Notes under the pieces: generated by a model
Seen by the model: only the letters and a program-made list of their open reading frames with translations
The model's database searches: none
Told to the model about the DNA's origin: nothing
Position numbers and translations under genes: made by a program
Origin: Ceratodon purpureus
Lineage: Eukaryota; Streptophyta; Bryopsida; Pseudoditrichales; Ditrichaceae
Direction of reading: 5' to 3'
DNA length: 64,000 nt
NCBI GenBank assembly: GCA_014871385.1
Contig: CM026432.1
Span: forward strand, 1,195,194 to 1,259,193
In this document: in pieces, positions 11,541-24,245 of the stretch
Layout: each line of letters starts with the position of its first letter
Numbering within the stretch: position 1 is the first letter of the stretch

Positions 11541-12022
11541 ACCAAATTGGATGAAGAGAGAATGCGCTTTCCTCTGCGGTCTGAGAAGAAAGCTTTAATT
11601 TGCTTTCTCTCGCTGCTATAAGGCTACTCATAGAGTACTAAAAATTGATTTCCATTCCTTTAGCTATGATATTAGTTTAGAGTTCTCTAGTTCAGGAGCG
11701 TGGAATTACAATGTAGGAGTATTTGATTTTCGATAGCTGGAGCTTGGCGAATACTTTGGCAAATGCGTTTAAGTTTAATGTTTCCGGTTTGATTCATTCC
11801 TTGTTAAAGTTTGCACTGCTAGTTTCGATTAGGGAGCCACCGATAGACTTGCAATAACATGAATCGGATTTCTCCTTTTGATTTAGATAGGGCAAGCATT
11901 TGTATTTAGATGCTGTTCGTTCGAGTTGACACCTAATTTGAAATTTCATATTTTTCTGTGGGATTTTTTAAAGTTCGATAAAGTGTGAGCGTTTTAATTG
12001 TTAGTGAAACGGTAGATGGTTG

Positions 12023-12232
12023 TTAGATACTCTGTAATATGTCTAGCTTGGCTCCTCCGTTGTGTGAGGTGACATTAGGGTACGCTATTTCCCTGATAAT
12101 GGCTTCAATGTTCTCTCGAATCAATGGAATGAGCTCTGTCTGTGTCTTCGTGGCTACCTTGTAGGTCTTGAGCATAAACCTAAAATTCCTGTGTTCATTC
12201 AATTCGTTGTGGATGGTACATTTAAAGCTCAC
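12023..12232 (-). other. Coding-like antisense ORF (69 codons), unrecognised
   Basis: An ATG-started frame reads MSFKCTIHNELNEHRNFRFM... and ends GAKLDILQSI. Its amino-acid mix and codon choice look like real protein (balanced, with an amphipathic stretch LIPLIRENIEAIIREIA), unlike the surrounding intron-like DNA. It lies antisense to the presumed leader of the alpha-kinase gene. I do not recognise the family. It may be an exon relic of another gene carried in by duplication, an antisense gene, or chance. Confidence 0.25.
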
Positions 12233-12362
12233 TAAAATTATTTTCTTGAAATTCTCTCACGTCGCACTTCTTCGTGTCATTCAGGTCACAAGATCCTGGG
12301 CGTCGTCAGATCGTTGAAAGAAGCTCAACTATTGGACAACTGATGCTGGCAAATTCGCCGGA

Positions 12363-15300
12363 ATGGATCCAATAGCAGAAGGATCTCACGAGAGGAGCGT
12401 CGACAGCAGCAATAGTCGACCGTCGACGCAAACCGTTTTGTTGAACGAACAGCTTGAGCAGTTGAGACGCGAAATCGAGCTCTTGAAGGCAACAAAAACA
12501 AGAACTCATCTGGCACCTTCTCCAGAAGAATCGCCTCGAACTATACAGGTCCGAGAGGAAATCGAGAAGCTCAGGCTAGAGAATGAGAGGTTGATGGCCA
12601 GCAAATTAGCGTCCCGCACACACCAGGATGTGAACCGTACCATACCTCAACCTGGAGTTGACCAAAGAAGTGTTCATACACCACCCCGTGCTACTCAAGG
12701 TGACCTCCATGTTTCGAGAAATGGCCACACTCAGGCTCCAGTTTCACCAGAGAGAGCGTCTTCCCACGTAATTGGAGCTGGAGAAGAGGCAAAAGCAGAC
12801 AAGTATATGATTGAAACTCCGTTTGCCAGTAAAGTGATAGACCCGTCTTCAAAGACGGTGCGGACGCAGAGCCTTCCGAAGCCAGCTGCCCCACCAGGTG
12901 CATCCACTCGAAGCCTTGCACATTCCCGAAGCATCCAGGTTGTCAAGGATGCGACTAGTACTCGGATGGAAGACGGAAATTTGCCAATTAGTCCTGTAAT
13001 GCCGCAATATTCACCTCCTCTGCCTCCTCGAACTGTTCAAGATTCTGGAGAGCAGGGCAAAAGCATGTCTCCCCAAACGCTGCAGGCTCTGGGAACTTTG
13101 CAGTTGCTTAGGCAAGAGAAGGAAAAGCTTATTGCCAGCAAGACGGTTGCTAGTAAAGTGGCCCCGGCCCCGGCCTCGCCATCACCACCAGTCATGGCTG
13201 CAGAGCTCTCGTCTAGCACACGCGCGCAGATCAATAACAACCCCGCGGCCTCAGCTGGTCCAGACGTGTCTGTGCGCACACTTCAGGCGTTGGATGAGGT
13301 TGCGAGGGTGAAACGAGAGATTGAAATGTTGAAGGCCAGCAAAGTGGATGTCAAAGCTGCCAGCAAAGTGGAGGTTCCTGCCATGTCTGACCGAACACGT
13401 CAGGTGATGAGCCAGCTTGAAAAGGTGAGACGAGAGAATGCGATGCTCAAGCAGAGCAAAGCTAAAGAAATGGAAAGTGCACAACGACGCTTAGCCTACT
13501 TTGAGCAAAACCACGCTGCTGCTTCTAAAGTCCGCATGCTCGAGATCAAGAAAATGATCATCACCAGCCAGGAGTTGGATCTGGCGTTTTTGGTGGACGC
13601 GACCGGCAGTATGCAGGTAATGACATAAATTACTAGCTCTGAGTGCTTTCTTGAAACGTATATCATGCAAGTTTTGATTTAACTCTCTCAAAGATCTGAA
13701 GTCGTACATACTTGATTTGAATAGTTTACATATTAATGCATTGAAGAATATGGGCCTGTTTTGAAAGACATTCTTGTGAACCTTACGTGTGTCATGACGT
13801 CTGTTTAGGAATTTTTATATTTAAATGTTACAAAGAACTGAATAGGACTGGTTTTGTTTTGCAGTCAAGCATTGATATGATCAAGTCCACTGTGAGCACA
13901 ATGGCATCAGGAATAATGCAGTCATATCCAGAATGTAAGTTGCGTGTAGCTTTCGTACCTTACAGAGATTATGAGGATTCTGATCTGGACGACAGTGAAC
14001 TATGTGATTTCACCACGAGCTTCTCTGGCCCAAACAACGTTTTTACTACAGCATTATCGAAAGTGGAAACCTCTGGTGGTGGAGATGATGCAGAGGACGT
14101 TTTCACAGGCATTGCTAGAGTAGCCCAATTGAGTTGGGATGCCACAAACCGTTTGCTCTTTCATATAGCAGATGCTCCCTGTCATGGAAATAAGTTTCAT
14201 GAAGGAGTTGGTGATTACTATCCTGCTGGAGATAAATATGGCCGGACAATCGAAGCTCAGCTGCAAATCCTGTCCGAAATTTGCCATATTTCTACGTACT
14301 TTTTCTGTCACATAAACAGCAGTACCAAAAAGATGATTCGGGTATTCAAGGAAGCAGCTCCAAGTTCCTTAACAATACTAGAGGAGCAATTTGAGAATAT
14401 AAGTAGCATTCCACACCAGGTGATAACCTTGGCTCGTGGTACCATTCAGAAGACTTTGAGTGTTGTGAATGCCATACAGTATACAGATGCGAAGTTTGTG
14501 AACGAAGTCGTGGTGAAAGACGTGCCATTCTGGACACAGGTCCCAGCGCAAAACGGGACTCACTTTAGATGCAAGTAAGTTTTTGACTTATTTTTGGTTT
14601 TATTTTGCTTTGCCTGCAACATGTTTCAGAGGAGTAGTACTGTTGTTGAGTGAATACGACTGTACCTTTGGAAATCTAGAGTGAGCTATCGTGCACATGC
14701 CAATGACCGTGCATCTTTGATACAGTCCTTTCACCTTCGAGATACACGGGTAATTGGCATACGTTATGTACGATAGTCTAATATTCCTAGATCCATTTTA
14801 GAGGTGCTGCATAAATCCGTTATCACTTTTTAAAAAAGACTACTGAAACATTAGATTTGTATTCAAAATAAAAGTTTGCTAAGGGCTTATAATTATTGAT
14901 AAATCATTGCAGGGAGTATCGGGCGCTAGATGACATGCTCAGCAGAATTAGCAATAAGATGGCCCTAGATGAGGAAGTCATGGACCACATCCAAGTCCAG
15001 ATTGCGAAAAATCCTTTCAGCGACGAAGGAGCAGTACGATGGCCTTATCATGCATTAATCTCGCACCCGAGCGAGCCTTCCCAGTGAGTACTCGATTATC
15101 CGACTGTCGATATTAACTCTGTTTTCATTGCTTAGCTTTGGGACTTTCTCCTTGTTTGATCATGGAGGTGAATGTTGATACTGATAATTGGACATTTTTC
15201 TCTTAACAGGTCTTCGCGCATGGTAGTTAAGAGATTTAAAACACCTCTCGGGAAAGACGTGCGGGAAGTCCACAAAAGAGAACGATATTGGGCCCAAATG

Positions 15301-15971
15301 GAAGTGCAATCAGTGTCGGCACACATGGCCAATGAGTTCAACAGAAGGTATATGGTGCTGAGTTATGACAGTTGTTACAATTTTCAGCCTCATTTTCATT
15401 TTTTGTTGTTCATAATATTTTCTCTTATAAAGATATATAATTTCCACTCTTATAACATGACACATTTCTCTTTGCATTAAATAACAAGTTGGGTGTTATT
15501 TTTTGCAGAACATCGAACATGAAGAATGTGAAGAGGGTTGAGTTCACGGAAGTGACTACACTAGAGGTTGGAACAGGAGCAAACGTGAAATACTACAATA
15601 TGGAAAGCCTATTGGAGGGAGAGTGGCTGCGATATTCCAACAATGGTGGTTATGTGAATACTATGGACTATGCTGCTGTGTTACAGGCATTCACGCATTG
15701 GACCCATGAACGCTCAAGGGGTTTGTTGATGGTCACAGATTTGCAGGGCGTTAGAATTGAAAATTCTGACGGCGAAAACGTTTTCAACCTCTGCGATCCT
15801 GCGATTCATTGCACAGATGTGTTGCGGTTTACTCGTACTAACCTTGGTGCGGAGGGTTTCAAGCTTTTCTTTGACACACACAAGTGCAATGATGTTTGTG
15901 AGAAATTGGGATTAGCTGTCGGAACAGCAGGTCGTACCCTGTCAGGTACTAAGGTAGGTACTTACTGGTGA
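12363..15971 (+). CDS. vWA-domain atypical alpha-kinase (VwkA-like)
   Basis: Five exons (12363-13616, 13865-14574, 14913-15083, 15210-15347, 15509-15971) give 911 aa in one frame. Residues 1-400 are a Ser/Pro-rich region holding five copies of a short helix motif (for example LRREIELLKATK, VKREIEMLKASK, VRRENAMLKQSK). A von Willebrand A domain follows (LDLAFLVDATGSM, a variant metal site, then DAEDVFTGIA). The C-terminus is an alpha-kinase: MVVKRFK with the likely ATP-binding Lys, HWTHERSRGLLMVTDLQGV, CDPAIHC, and the zinc-binding end TNLGAEGF...FFDTHKCNDVC. The layout matches Dictyostelium VwkA, a myosin-II heavy-chain-linked kinase; the substrate in plants is unknown. The last exon ends shortly after the zinc motif, as expected. 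It converges on the WDR91-like gene. Confidence 0.88.
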
Positions 15972-16675
15972 GCAACGAGGCTTGAAAACATTCAGGTCTT
16001 CTTTTTGCAGCAATAATATTATGCATTCGGCTGATACAGTTAGTTAGCATTTTGACTGATACCACTATTTTATCAAAGTGTGTAGATAACTTTAACGATT
16101 ACTTGGTCCATAAGGGAGTCGGGACTGCAGGAAAGAGTCCTCGCAGTTATCGATAGCCTTTCGGGTCCTTCTTGTATTATGCCTTTCTTCCCTTCTAATG
16201 ACAAGTGTTTTTTGTCTTTGTATCAAAAACCAACACTTGCAAAACTTGGTCTAGCAGTGTGACTGCTAAAATTTGAAAGATTTCTACTTAATTCACTTGA
16301 TTCCATCATAGTACATGAGCCCTAATTAAGACTCTAATATTCACGTGAGCCATTGCGCAACAGAAGAGTGCAGAAAGTGATACACAATTTGGACAAAGAC
16401 ATGGATATGCTGGAAACACTTCTTTTGGTATCTTGAAAACTTCATATACGTTAAGGTTCGCAAACCGTACTGTACATGAGGGCATAAGGCCTAAGCGTGG
16501 ATGGATAGAGAGTAACTTCAATAGGGACTGACCTTATGAGGAATTTTGAGAACCCCGTCGCACTACTTTCTAAACGGGCTCCTCCCAACAAACAGGGAAC
16601 AATAAATAAGCAATGCTCTATCCAAAAAAATGCAAGAAACAGGAAAACAATAGTGACTTGTTGCAGCTGCATACG
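15972..16675. other. Intergenic between convergent genes
   Basis: About 700 bases between the ends of the alpha-kinase (+) and WDR91-like (-) coding regions. Presumably both 3' untranslated regions; no other feature is seen. Confidence 0.5.
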
Positions 16676-19600
16676 TCAGCCAACTGCTGTGACTCGGACA
16701 GAGTGATCTGCAGAGCCGGTCAGAAACATGGGCAACGAAGGGTGCCAGTCTACGGACGTTATTGGTGCCGTATGCTCCAAACTTGTCTGAGTCATCGATG
16801 AACCCCACTGCAATCCAAGAGATATATCAGATTCTGAAACAAGAATCCAGGAAATTTCTGCAGGCATCACTGTTTTTTACATGTAACAGGAAGAGTATCT
16901 TATCTTACCCTCGCCTTGGGATGTGGGAAACTGGGAGTACGGTAAATACATCTGACAAGTGGATACATATGGTAGAGAAGATCGATGACTTATGCATGGC
17001 CCTTAATGTTCAATTAAACCTTTTTAGCACTGGAGTTAACCATGGGGGATAATAGCATACTTGATATAGTGGTGCTGTAGTGAGATTTGAAGTCAGGAGC
17101 AAGTGACGTCCCCCTGAGTCGATTGCGAATTCGTGTCGAGGTAATACCCCAGAACCCAAGGAGCAATATCTGGTCCGATGCAACACCAATGTACCACTCG
17201 TTAATAAATTCGATAAAGAATTGGGTGACAAAGGAGTATTATAGACATCACTTTTGAAATGAAGACTCTGGGAGGTGATGGAAGACTTACGGGCTTGCGT
17301 CCCCTGATTGCAGGATTTGCCCTTGATTGTGCAAACTCCATTCAAGGATCTGCAGAAGTTTTTGTTAGGATGTATCCACAACCATTGATCTTATAGATGG
17401 AGGTAAATTTATTACTTGCTATCTGTTACAAGTCAATCCAGAGAAAAACATCTGATGGCCTCGCGTTATGTGCTGAAACATTCTGCTATAGTATGAAAGC
17501 GGTTAGACACTCAATCTAATTTCTAATAAAAGATACTTGATTCAAACGAGCATAACAGAGACGTCTAGGGAGCCCATACCTTCCCATCTGCGCCTAAACT
17601 AAAAATGCTGGCCTGGTCGTGACCAAATCGAAGGCATGAAACAGAACAGCCATCATGAGCAGGCCACCCTGTTATTGGCAAATTCCCTCTCAAATCTGAT
17701 ACACGTAACCAGAAGGATCAAACAGTAAGAACAAAAGCAGAGATTGGCAACACAGAAGTCCCAACTAGTAAATGAACACTAAAATTCCAAAAAAGAGAAC
17801 TCTTTACGCTACTAATTTTCTCAGCTTGACAGCAAATGGAAGCTAGACAAAAAGTAACACCTCAGATAGTGAACAGAAAGAGCACTTCATACTGGACATA
17901 CAAAACATTACATCATAATTTCTCTAGAGAGGTACCAAATATGCGTATCATGCCATCAGTTGCTCCAGCTGCCAAAATTTTACCATTATGGTTAAAGCAT
18001 ACTGAGGTCATCACTGGGGGTTCTTGCCCAAGTGAAAGCGATGTCTGCACATAACAGATAATTAATTGAAGAAACGTTAGAGGAAGATATTATGCCTTGT
18101 CATTAAATGAGTTTTGCAGGCACTCTCAAAGCCATCAAACCATTCAATCAGAAGCGAAACTAGTTCTTAATGGCAATTGTAACGTTAGAAGTTGAAAGAG
18201 TGAAACTAGAGCCAAGCTGATTCTACGAGACGATAGACTCGGAATCCCACCATAGCCTTCCAAGTACGCATGTTCCATATCGTAAGCGAGCCATATCCAA
18301 GTCCATACACTCCTTCCCCGTGCGCACTGCAAAGAATATCATTAAATTACTGAGTGATCTTAAAGCAATAGACTTGTGAAAATATGAACCGCATGTGTGT
18401 GGAACCTAGTTACACAACACTCTTCCAAGTCGGTCATAAATATTCCTTAAGATGCCCATCAATAAAGCTTCCCGCATCAACAGAAGGGATACTACCGTAA
18501 CTGATATATTCTGGTAGATGAATGGCTTACGTAGCAAGAATGAACTGAAAACAAGTAAATTGAACATAAATTGACAACCCCTTGACTATGGTTTTAATAA
18601 ATATACACTAAATGACAAACTCACTTGATTTCCGATGCAGCTGCACAACAAAAGACAGAATCGGTTGGACTGCACTTCAGGTCCAAAACCCTGAAATTTT
18701 TCAAAGCCAAAAGGTCAGTCACCCGACATATCTACTAATTCGAAAACAGTCATGTTTTGAGACACCTGAGTCGATTGAGGAAATTAGAGAAGGAATGAAT
18801 AAAAGATAACGATCATAAAAGTTAAGTGAAATAATTTTAAAAACAGAAAAATCAGTAAGGAGAAGCAGACCGTGGGAACATGGCTTCAGTAGTAAGATCG
18901 CATACTACACGCTTCGCCTCCACGTTCCAAGCCTTGATATTCCGCTCTGCCGTGCCAAGAAGTAACTGCATTCACATGGAGTTGAGTCCTAGCTGGATAC
19001 ATCTAGAGATGTGACCTTTTCTTATCCTGAAATATTCTAGTAATGATATTATTCTTGAATTCTCAATAAAAATCCTAAGTGGCAATCAAACGGTAACCGA
19101 TGTCTCAGATCAGAAAATATACTCAACTGAAGACTTATATGCATTTCTGACTAAGTGAAAAATGATGCCACTCACCAATCGATCAGACCGATGATCCCAC
19201 TCGAGCGAAAGAACTTCAGCCCCAGTCATAATAGTTGCATTCCGAGATGTTGCCGCTGCAACATCTGGTGCCCATATCCTGTAATATGAAGACAGTCCAA
19301 AGAAATTAGCTACAAAATATTGGATTATTCAATGGTAATTTAAGTATGCTGACGGGTTTGAACCAAGCGCAGCCATAGACCCACATTTTGCAACGTAATC
19401 TGAGACTAGATCTTTGCGGTTGCAGGTGAAAAGATAACACCAAGTAGAGAATCCTTTACCTCACTGTCCCATCCGCAGACGCACTTGCAATGTTCGCTCC
19501 TGTTGCTGAGTAGCGGCACCTTGTGATTGCGCTAGTATGTCCTGAGAACGTTTCCTGAGCAAACACGAGGACAAGCCATATTCAATAACATCATTCCTTG

Positions 19601-22600
19601 AACATGCTCAATCCAATAATTGCTGAAAATACTGTTCACACTGCACGTCGCTCAGCAGAGCATCACCACATATAAGTTTGGATTTTTCTATGCCCACCTG
19701 GTATTGTACAGAAATTTGAGACACTTCACCGGTTACGCCAAGGAAATTTGCATTATCACTATGTTCTGTCCACGATCCAGAGATACTGTTAATGATGTTC
19801 TTCAGTGACAAGTAACATTGCAACTTAGGGGTAAATGTCAAAGATGTCTAAAGAACTAGCATTAGTCACAATTCAATTAGCAGACATGACAAACCCAGAC
19901 AGACAAACTAACAACTAAGATGTAAAACTGGACGTCTTAAGCTCCTAAAGGAAGTAAGATGTTGTAGTTACAAGAAATCGAGGAACTCTAAACTAATTGA
20001 GAGAAGAAGATGCACTCATGGTGGTCATAATAAGTTGAAGGTAGTATTCTCTGAGACTAACCAAAATCAGCTCGTTCAGGCTCTGAATTACTCGAGTAAG
20101 TAGTAATCAACTCTTTCCGAGCCCTTCCAGCTTTGTGCAGTTCAGCTTGCCACTTTGTAGGGCTCGTTCCTTCAGGTGGCTTCCCAATACTGTAGTCCCC
20201 AGAAGAAGAGACTGGGAATTCCTCTTTCGCAGCAACTTCAGGTTCTGTCTCAATCTCTGCTCCAGAGGAAACAAGAGATGACGAAAAAAGTGAGAAGTGA
20301 TGCAAAAGCACTAGGTAGAGGTCTTAGAATTCAAGGATTCCTTGCTGAATAAAGACGAACCGGAAACTGGTCAAGTCGCTCACCTATTCCCTGAATCGAT
20401 TTTCCGGAGCTATTGGATTTAAGTGTTGGAGAGGGGCTCACCCTGGGGCTCGACCTGAAGTCAGCTACCAGTTTCTTCAAACTGTGAGAACTGCTGAGAG
20501 GCGAGGCTCTGCAATAAAAAATTCAAGATTAATACCCACCTTTATCAAAGACCGCAAAGCTTAACTGGGTTACTAATTCTATTATGAATACTATACTGTA
20601 AATAAAGTTGAAGTCAAGTTCCAAAGTACCTTCTTAAGTTGGAGATCTCCTCATCTTTGTTCTTCAAACTCTCACGTAATTCCAAGTTCTGTTTCCTCAA
20701 TTGCTCCAGCTCATTCTTTGATTCCACACTCTTACTCTTTTCTTCTCCCAATTTGAGGAGAGACGGCAACCGTTTATCGACCCAACAGTCAAGAATATCC
20801 ATTGCAGGTTGACCATACTATCTACACATGTTGAACCGTTTGCTTACAAAAAATTCAAAGTTTTTGACTCTTTACGTACTACGAGGCCTAGATAAATATC
20901 CACAATACACACAATCAAACAGACGTAATGCAGCTAAGTTTTCCGAAGTATAAAACTAGCAAAAAGGAAAAGGATATTAATTCCTTCGAAGACTTCACAC
21001 AAGAAGTTGTGCAGTGAGACTTGCAAAGTTTCCAACCATTCCGTTGAGAAATATACTTTAAAGTTGGCATTCGTGCTGGGATTTTTCATGTAGGGGAGAG
21101 CTGCATCAATCACAGACAAACATATGATAAATAAGCATCCAGATATCACCGAAACGGATCACCTCCAAAACCAAGCACCAAAATAATCTCCATCTTGCTT
21201 CAAAAATGAGCAGAAGCAAAGAGGCGTACAGAACCAGGCAGGCCAGTCGTCACCACCCGTGCGCAGTAAAGCCTCTCCATAATGCTCGAAGAAATCAAGA
21301 ACGCGGTCTGAACGCTCCTTCTGGAGCGCATGCACAATGTAATAGCGCTTCACGTCACCCTCCAGCTTCTTCACCGTTTGTTGGAGCCACACATCGGCCG
21401 AAGAAACAAACAACGTGTTGAGGAAAGCGAACAGGTTCACTAGCTTGTCAGCTTCAAACCGTGGCACATAAACCTTGAATATGAGGTCCAAAATACGATC
21501 CACCTGCGCAAAACCATAACGTAATCATCACATTAATTTGAGAAATCCACACTAAAGCAGCATCTATGCATATCAAACAACATACCACAGTCTACTTCTC
21601 CCAATGCAGTTTGCTCGCTCTACTTAATATACATCCAACCTATTTTCTCACACATCAATTCTCTTTCAGGAAAGAAAATATCTGCCTAATTCAGAAACTA
21701 AAAACTGCTCGCACTATTCACTGTTCCTTAGAGCAATGTACTCGTCCAAAGTCAAAACTAGTTTCCAAACATCAAATTACACCGTAATCTAAATCACTAA
21801 TCGAAACCAGCACCAAAGTCCGTCAAAAACAACACGAAAACTTTACCCCTAGTCCAAAACCTGATACTCATCCACCTGGAGCCGTCAAAAAACTAAAGAT
21901 CAGAGCCGGCTCAGGAAAACAATCAATCCAGAAAACGTATTCTAATCCGCCTAACCCTAACGATTTCCTCTATGAAAAGCAAAAACTGGTGGAATGACGA
22001 AACTCATCTAAAACCAGAACTAGTTTCCAAATCTCCAATTACACTACAATCTCACTCCTTAATCAAAACCAGCTCCTAAGTCTTGACAAAACTCATGAAA
22101 GCCTCAGCAATGTCGCAATTCATGACAGGCACTCGTCCATTTGGAGACAAAAAATCCAAAATGCAGCCGGTTTGCGAAATCAAACGATTCAGTCCAGTCA
22201 ACGTTTCTAACAACCCTAACGCTAAGGATTTTGGCCATAAGAATAAGAAACCGGTGAAATGACAAAAAACGTGAAACCTGAATTCAGATTCACGAAGAAT
22301 TGTATCAATAGGTGCTAATGCACAGACGCACCTTGAATCTACTGCTGACGTCCGAGCGTAGCTCATCCAAAACCGTAGTTAGTTTCCAAACCTCGAACTA
22401 CACCGTAATCTCAGTCTATTCAAAACTAAAACCTGTCACTATCGCGATTAAAAACAATTTCTCATGCACCTCGAAACGACAAAAATTGAAATGCAGCCAG
22501 TTTGCGTAAATAACTAACCCAGGCAACACATTCTAATCCACCTGACCTGATAGTTTCCTCCAATACAACCTCACCACGACCAGAAAAACCGGTGAAACCA

Positions 22601-23335
22601 AAAAATAAAAAAGTAGAACCTGAACTCAGATTCACAGATTCACGGATTCACAACATCAGAGTCCATTCTAAATTCTAGCACAACATTCTAATTCGCACAA
22701 ACCTCCTGAACCCGCTCTTGACATCCGAGTGACGTCTGCAAGGACACCGTACTCTTACACCTGAATCCAAAACCAGTACCAAAATCCTAACAAAACTCCG
22801 CGAAAACCTCATCGCTGTTGCAATTCAAAATACATACTCATCTGGAGAAGAAAAACCTAAAATGCAGCCGGTTCACGTAAACAACCAATCCAGGCAACGT
22901 AATCCAATCCGCTTGATCCTGAATTTCCTCCATTACAACCTCACCACGACCAGAAAAAACCCGGAGAAATGAAGACCTCAACTCAGATTCACGCCGGTCC
23001 AAACCTCACCACAAAATTCTAACCCGCACGAAATCCTAGAATTCACTGCTGAAATCGTAGCGCAACTCATCCACAACTAAAACTAGTCTCCAAACCTCGA
23101 ATTCCAACACAATCTAACCCTAGGGAATCCGTCCATGAGAAAAAGCACCCGGCGCAAAGACGCAACGTGAACTCAGCTTCGATGAACCAGAACGAATTCG
23201 AGCCCGGACACTGACCTTGAATCCCTGGCTGACGTCGGAGTGAAGCTCCGCCTCGAAGCTGCGCAGGGACGCCGTAAAGCCGCGGAAGAGCAGAAACTCC
23301 TTGACTGCGCCCTCCGCAAACTGCATAGGCTCCAT
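16676..23335 (-). CDS. WDR91-like LisH / coiled-coil / WD40 protein
   Basis: Seventeen exons read in one frame to 680 aa: 23335-23216, 21503-21230, 21100-20978, 20807-20630, 20508-20384, 20256-20062, 19765-19698, 19554-19460, 19278-19176, 18965-18871, 18690-18625, 18326-18251, 18044-17936, 17695-17580, 17349-17291, 17169-17061 and 16807-16676. The N-terminus (AVKEFLLFRGFTASLRSFEA) is the LisH-type segment of WDR91. VSLHNFLCEVF matches the conserved core before the coiled coil (NELEQLRKQNLELRESL). WD repeats follow, e.g. IASASADGTVRIWAP, LAAGATDGMIRIF and SVDWHPSLPMFLTGSADHSV. In animals WDR91 is a Rab7 effector that limits PI3P production during early-to-late endosome conversion; that role is only inferred here. 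Intron 3 is best read as AT-AC. Intron 1 is long (~1.7 kb) and repeat-filled. Confidence 0.88.
20808..20977 (-). other. Probable U12-type AT-AC intron
   Basis: On the minus strand the exon ends ...GAAGGAATTA and the intron opens ATATCCTTTT, a full match to the minor-spliceosome AT-AC donor. It closes ...ATGGTCAAC just before CTGCAATGG. This 170-base intron joins the flanking exons in frame (phase 1), and the WDR91 reading continues for the remaining 13 introns without a break. The nearest GT-AG pairing (donor GTTTTATAC, acceptor GATAG) would shift the frame. A textbook TTCCTTAAC branch site is not evident; GGTTCAAC is the closest candidate, about 22 bases from the end. Confidence 0.65.
21900..23215 (-). 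repeat. Degenerate tandem repeats with exon-1 copies inside WDR91 intron 1
   Basis: The phrase 'CTAATCCGCCT...CCTAACGATTTCCTC' or variants recurs at about 21935, 22198, 22525 and 22896, spaced 260-370 bases. The 3' end of exon 1 with its splice donor (23216 and above) also recurs inside the intron. The best copy is at about 22326-22365, where the minus strand reads GACGTCAGCAG..GATTCAAG|GTGCGT, keeping the donor. More eroded copies are near 22705-22745 and 23036-23065. So the first exon end and the following intron were duplicated several times and then decayed. Confidence 0.6.
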
Positions 23336-23771
23336 CGCCGCACGCTCCCCTCCTCAGCTCCGTCTAGCTCTGCGCCCTGCGCTCCTGCCCGCATTGGCCT
23401 TGTCCCGTCACAGCCCTGATCACCATCGCCACCATCGCTTTCGTCTTCGCCATCGCCATCTCTTCCAGCGACCAACTCTCACAACAACCATCGCACTTCC
23501 CGATTGATAACCGTCAAATACTACCCCCATACCACTTCCATACCCTTCAAATACCCAGCTCATACTCCTGCGCTCGTATAAGAATCAGTTGCGAAGCGGA
23601 CTCAGAAAAGAATTCGACCTTGTGCTATACCCTTTCAATACCCTGCGTGTGATGATACTTGTGTGAAAACTTGGTGATACTGTGGTAGTACTGAGGCGGT
23701 CGTGTGGGGAAAGGAGTTTATGGCGATGTGTATCGATTGGGATATGGATGGGGTTACATACAGGTACTGTA
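23336..23771. promoter_or_regulatory. Upstream region of the WDR91-like gene
   Basis: About 435 bases between the WDR91-like start codon and the left end of the transposon. The first 150 bases are GC-rich and pyrimidine-rich on the plus strand. No defined element is recognised. Confidence 0.4.
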
Positions 23772-23801
23772 CAGTACCCGGAAAAAAAGATACGTGAATT
23801 T
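23772..23801 (+). repeat. Left terminal inverted repeat of the transposon
   Basis: Begins CAGTACCCGG immediately after the target TA; pairs with 25457-25486. Confidence 0.85.
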
Positions 23802-24245
23802 TACTTATCTTCAAGTTAACTAGAGTATGGACAGTGAACTTCAAGTGAGCACTTCTCTTTCACTTTGTGAGCAATTACCTTGGGGTTTTCACTTATTTTT
23901 AGAAATAGGAGTAAGGTTGTGAAAGTAAATGGTTTGTGTCTAATTATAGAAAAATTCTATGTAAAGTAATAGTTCTCCATTGCCCTATCTAAAGTGTGTC
24001 CACGCCTTCTTCATGCATTAACTATTATTAGGCTTCATTATGGTATAATAATGTTTTGGGCCACTGTTTAAATAAAAGATATGTATGTGATATTGAATTG
24101 TGATTACATTGTAAGTTGTAGGGTTAACTTTTGAGATAATTGTGGATTTTAGCGTGACTTTGTTTAGTGTGTGGTATATTATTCTTGTTGAAATAAGTTT
24201 GTTTGGTGTTGTAGGTAGATTGAGTGGCATAATCTTTTGAGAAAG

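Larger units (their letters stand above)
9701..12362. other. Upstream and leader region of the vWA/alpha-kinase gene
   Basis: GC content rises abruptly at about 9.7 kb. A degenerate tandem array occupies about 10380-11540 (separate entry). A likely splice acceptor (TTCATTCAG at about 12278-12286) shortly before the start codon suggests a 5'-leader intron covering much of this stretch. Open frames at 9.7-10.4 kb are Pro/Ser/Arg-rich products of GC-rich DNA and are not supported as genes. Confidence 0.4.
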
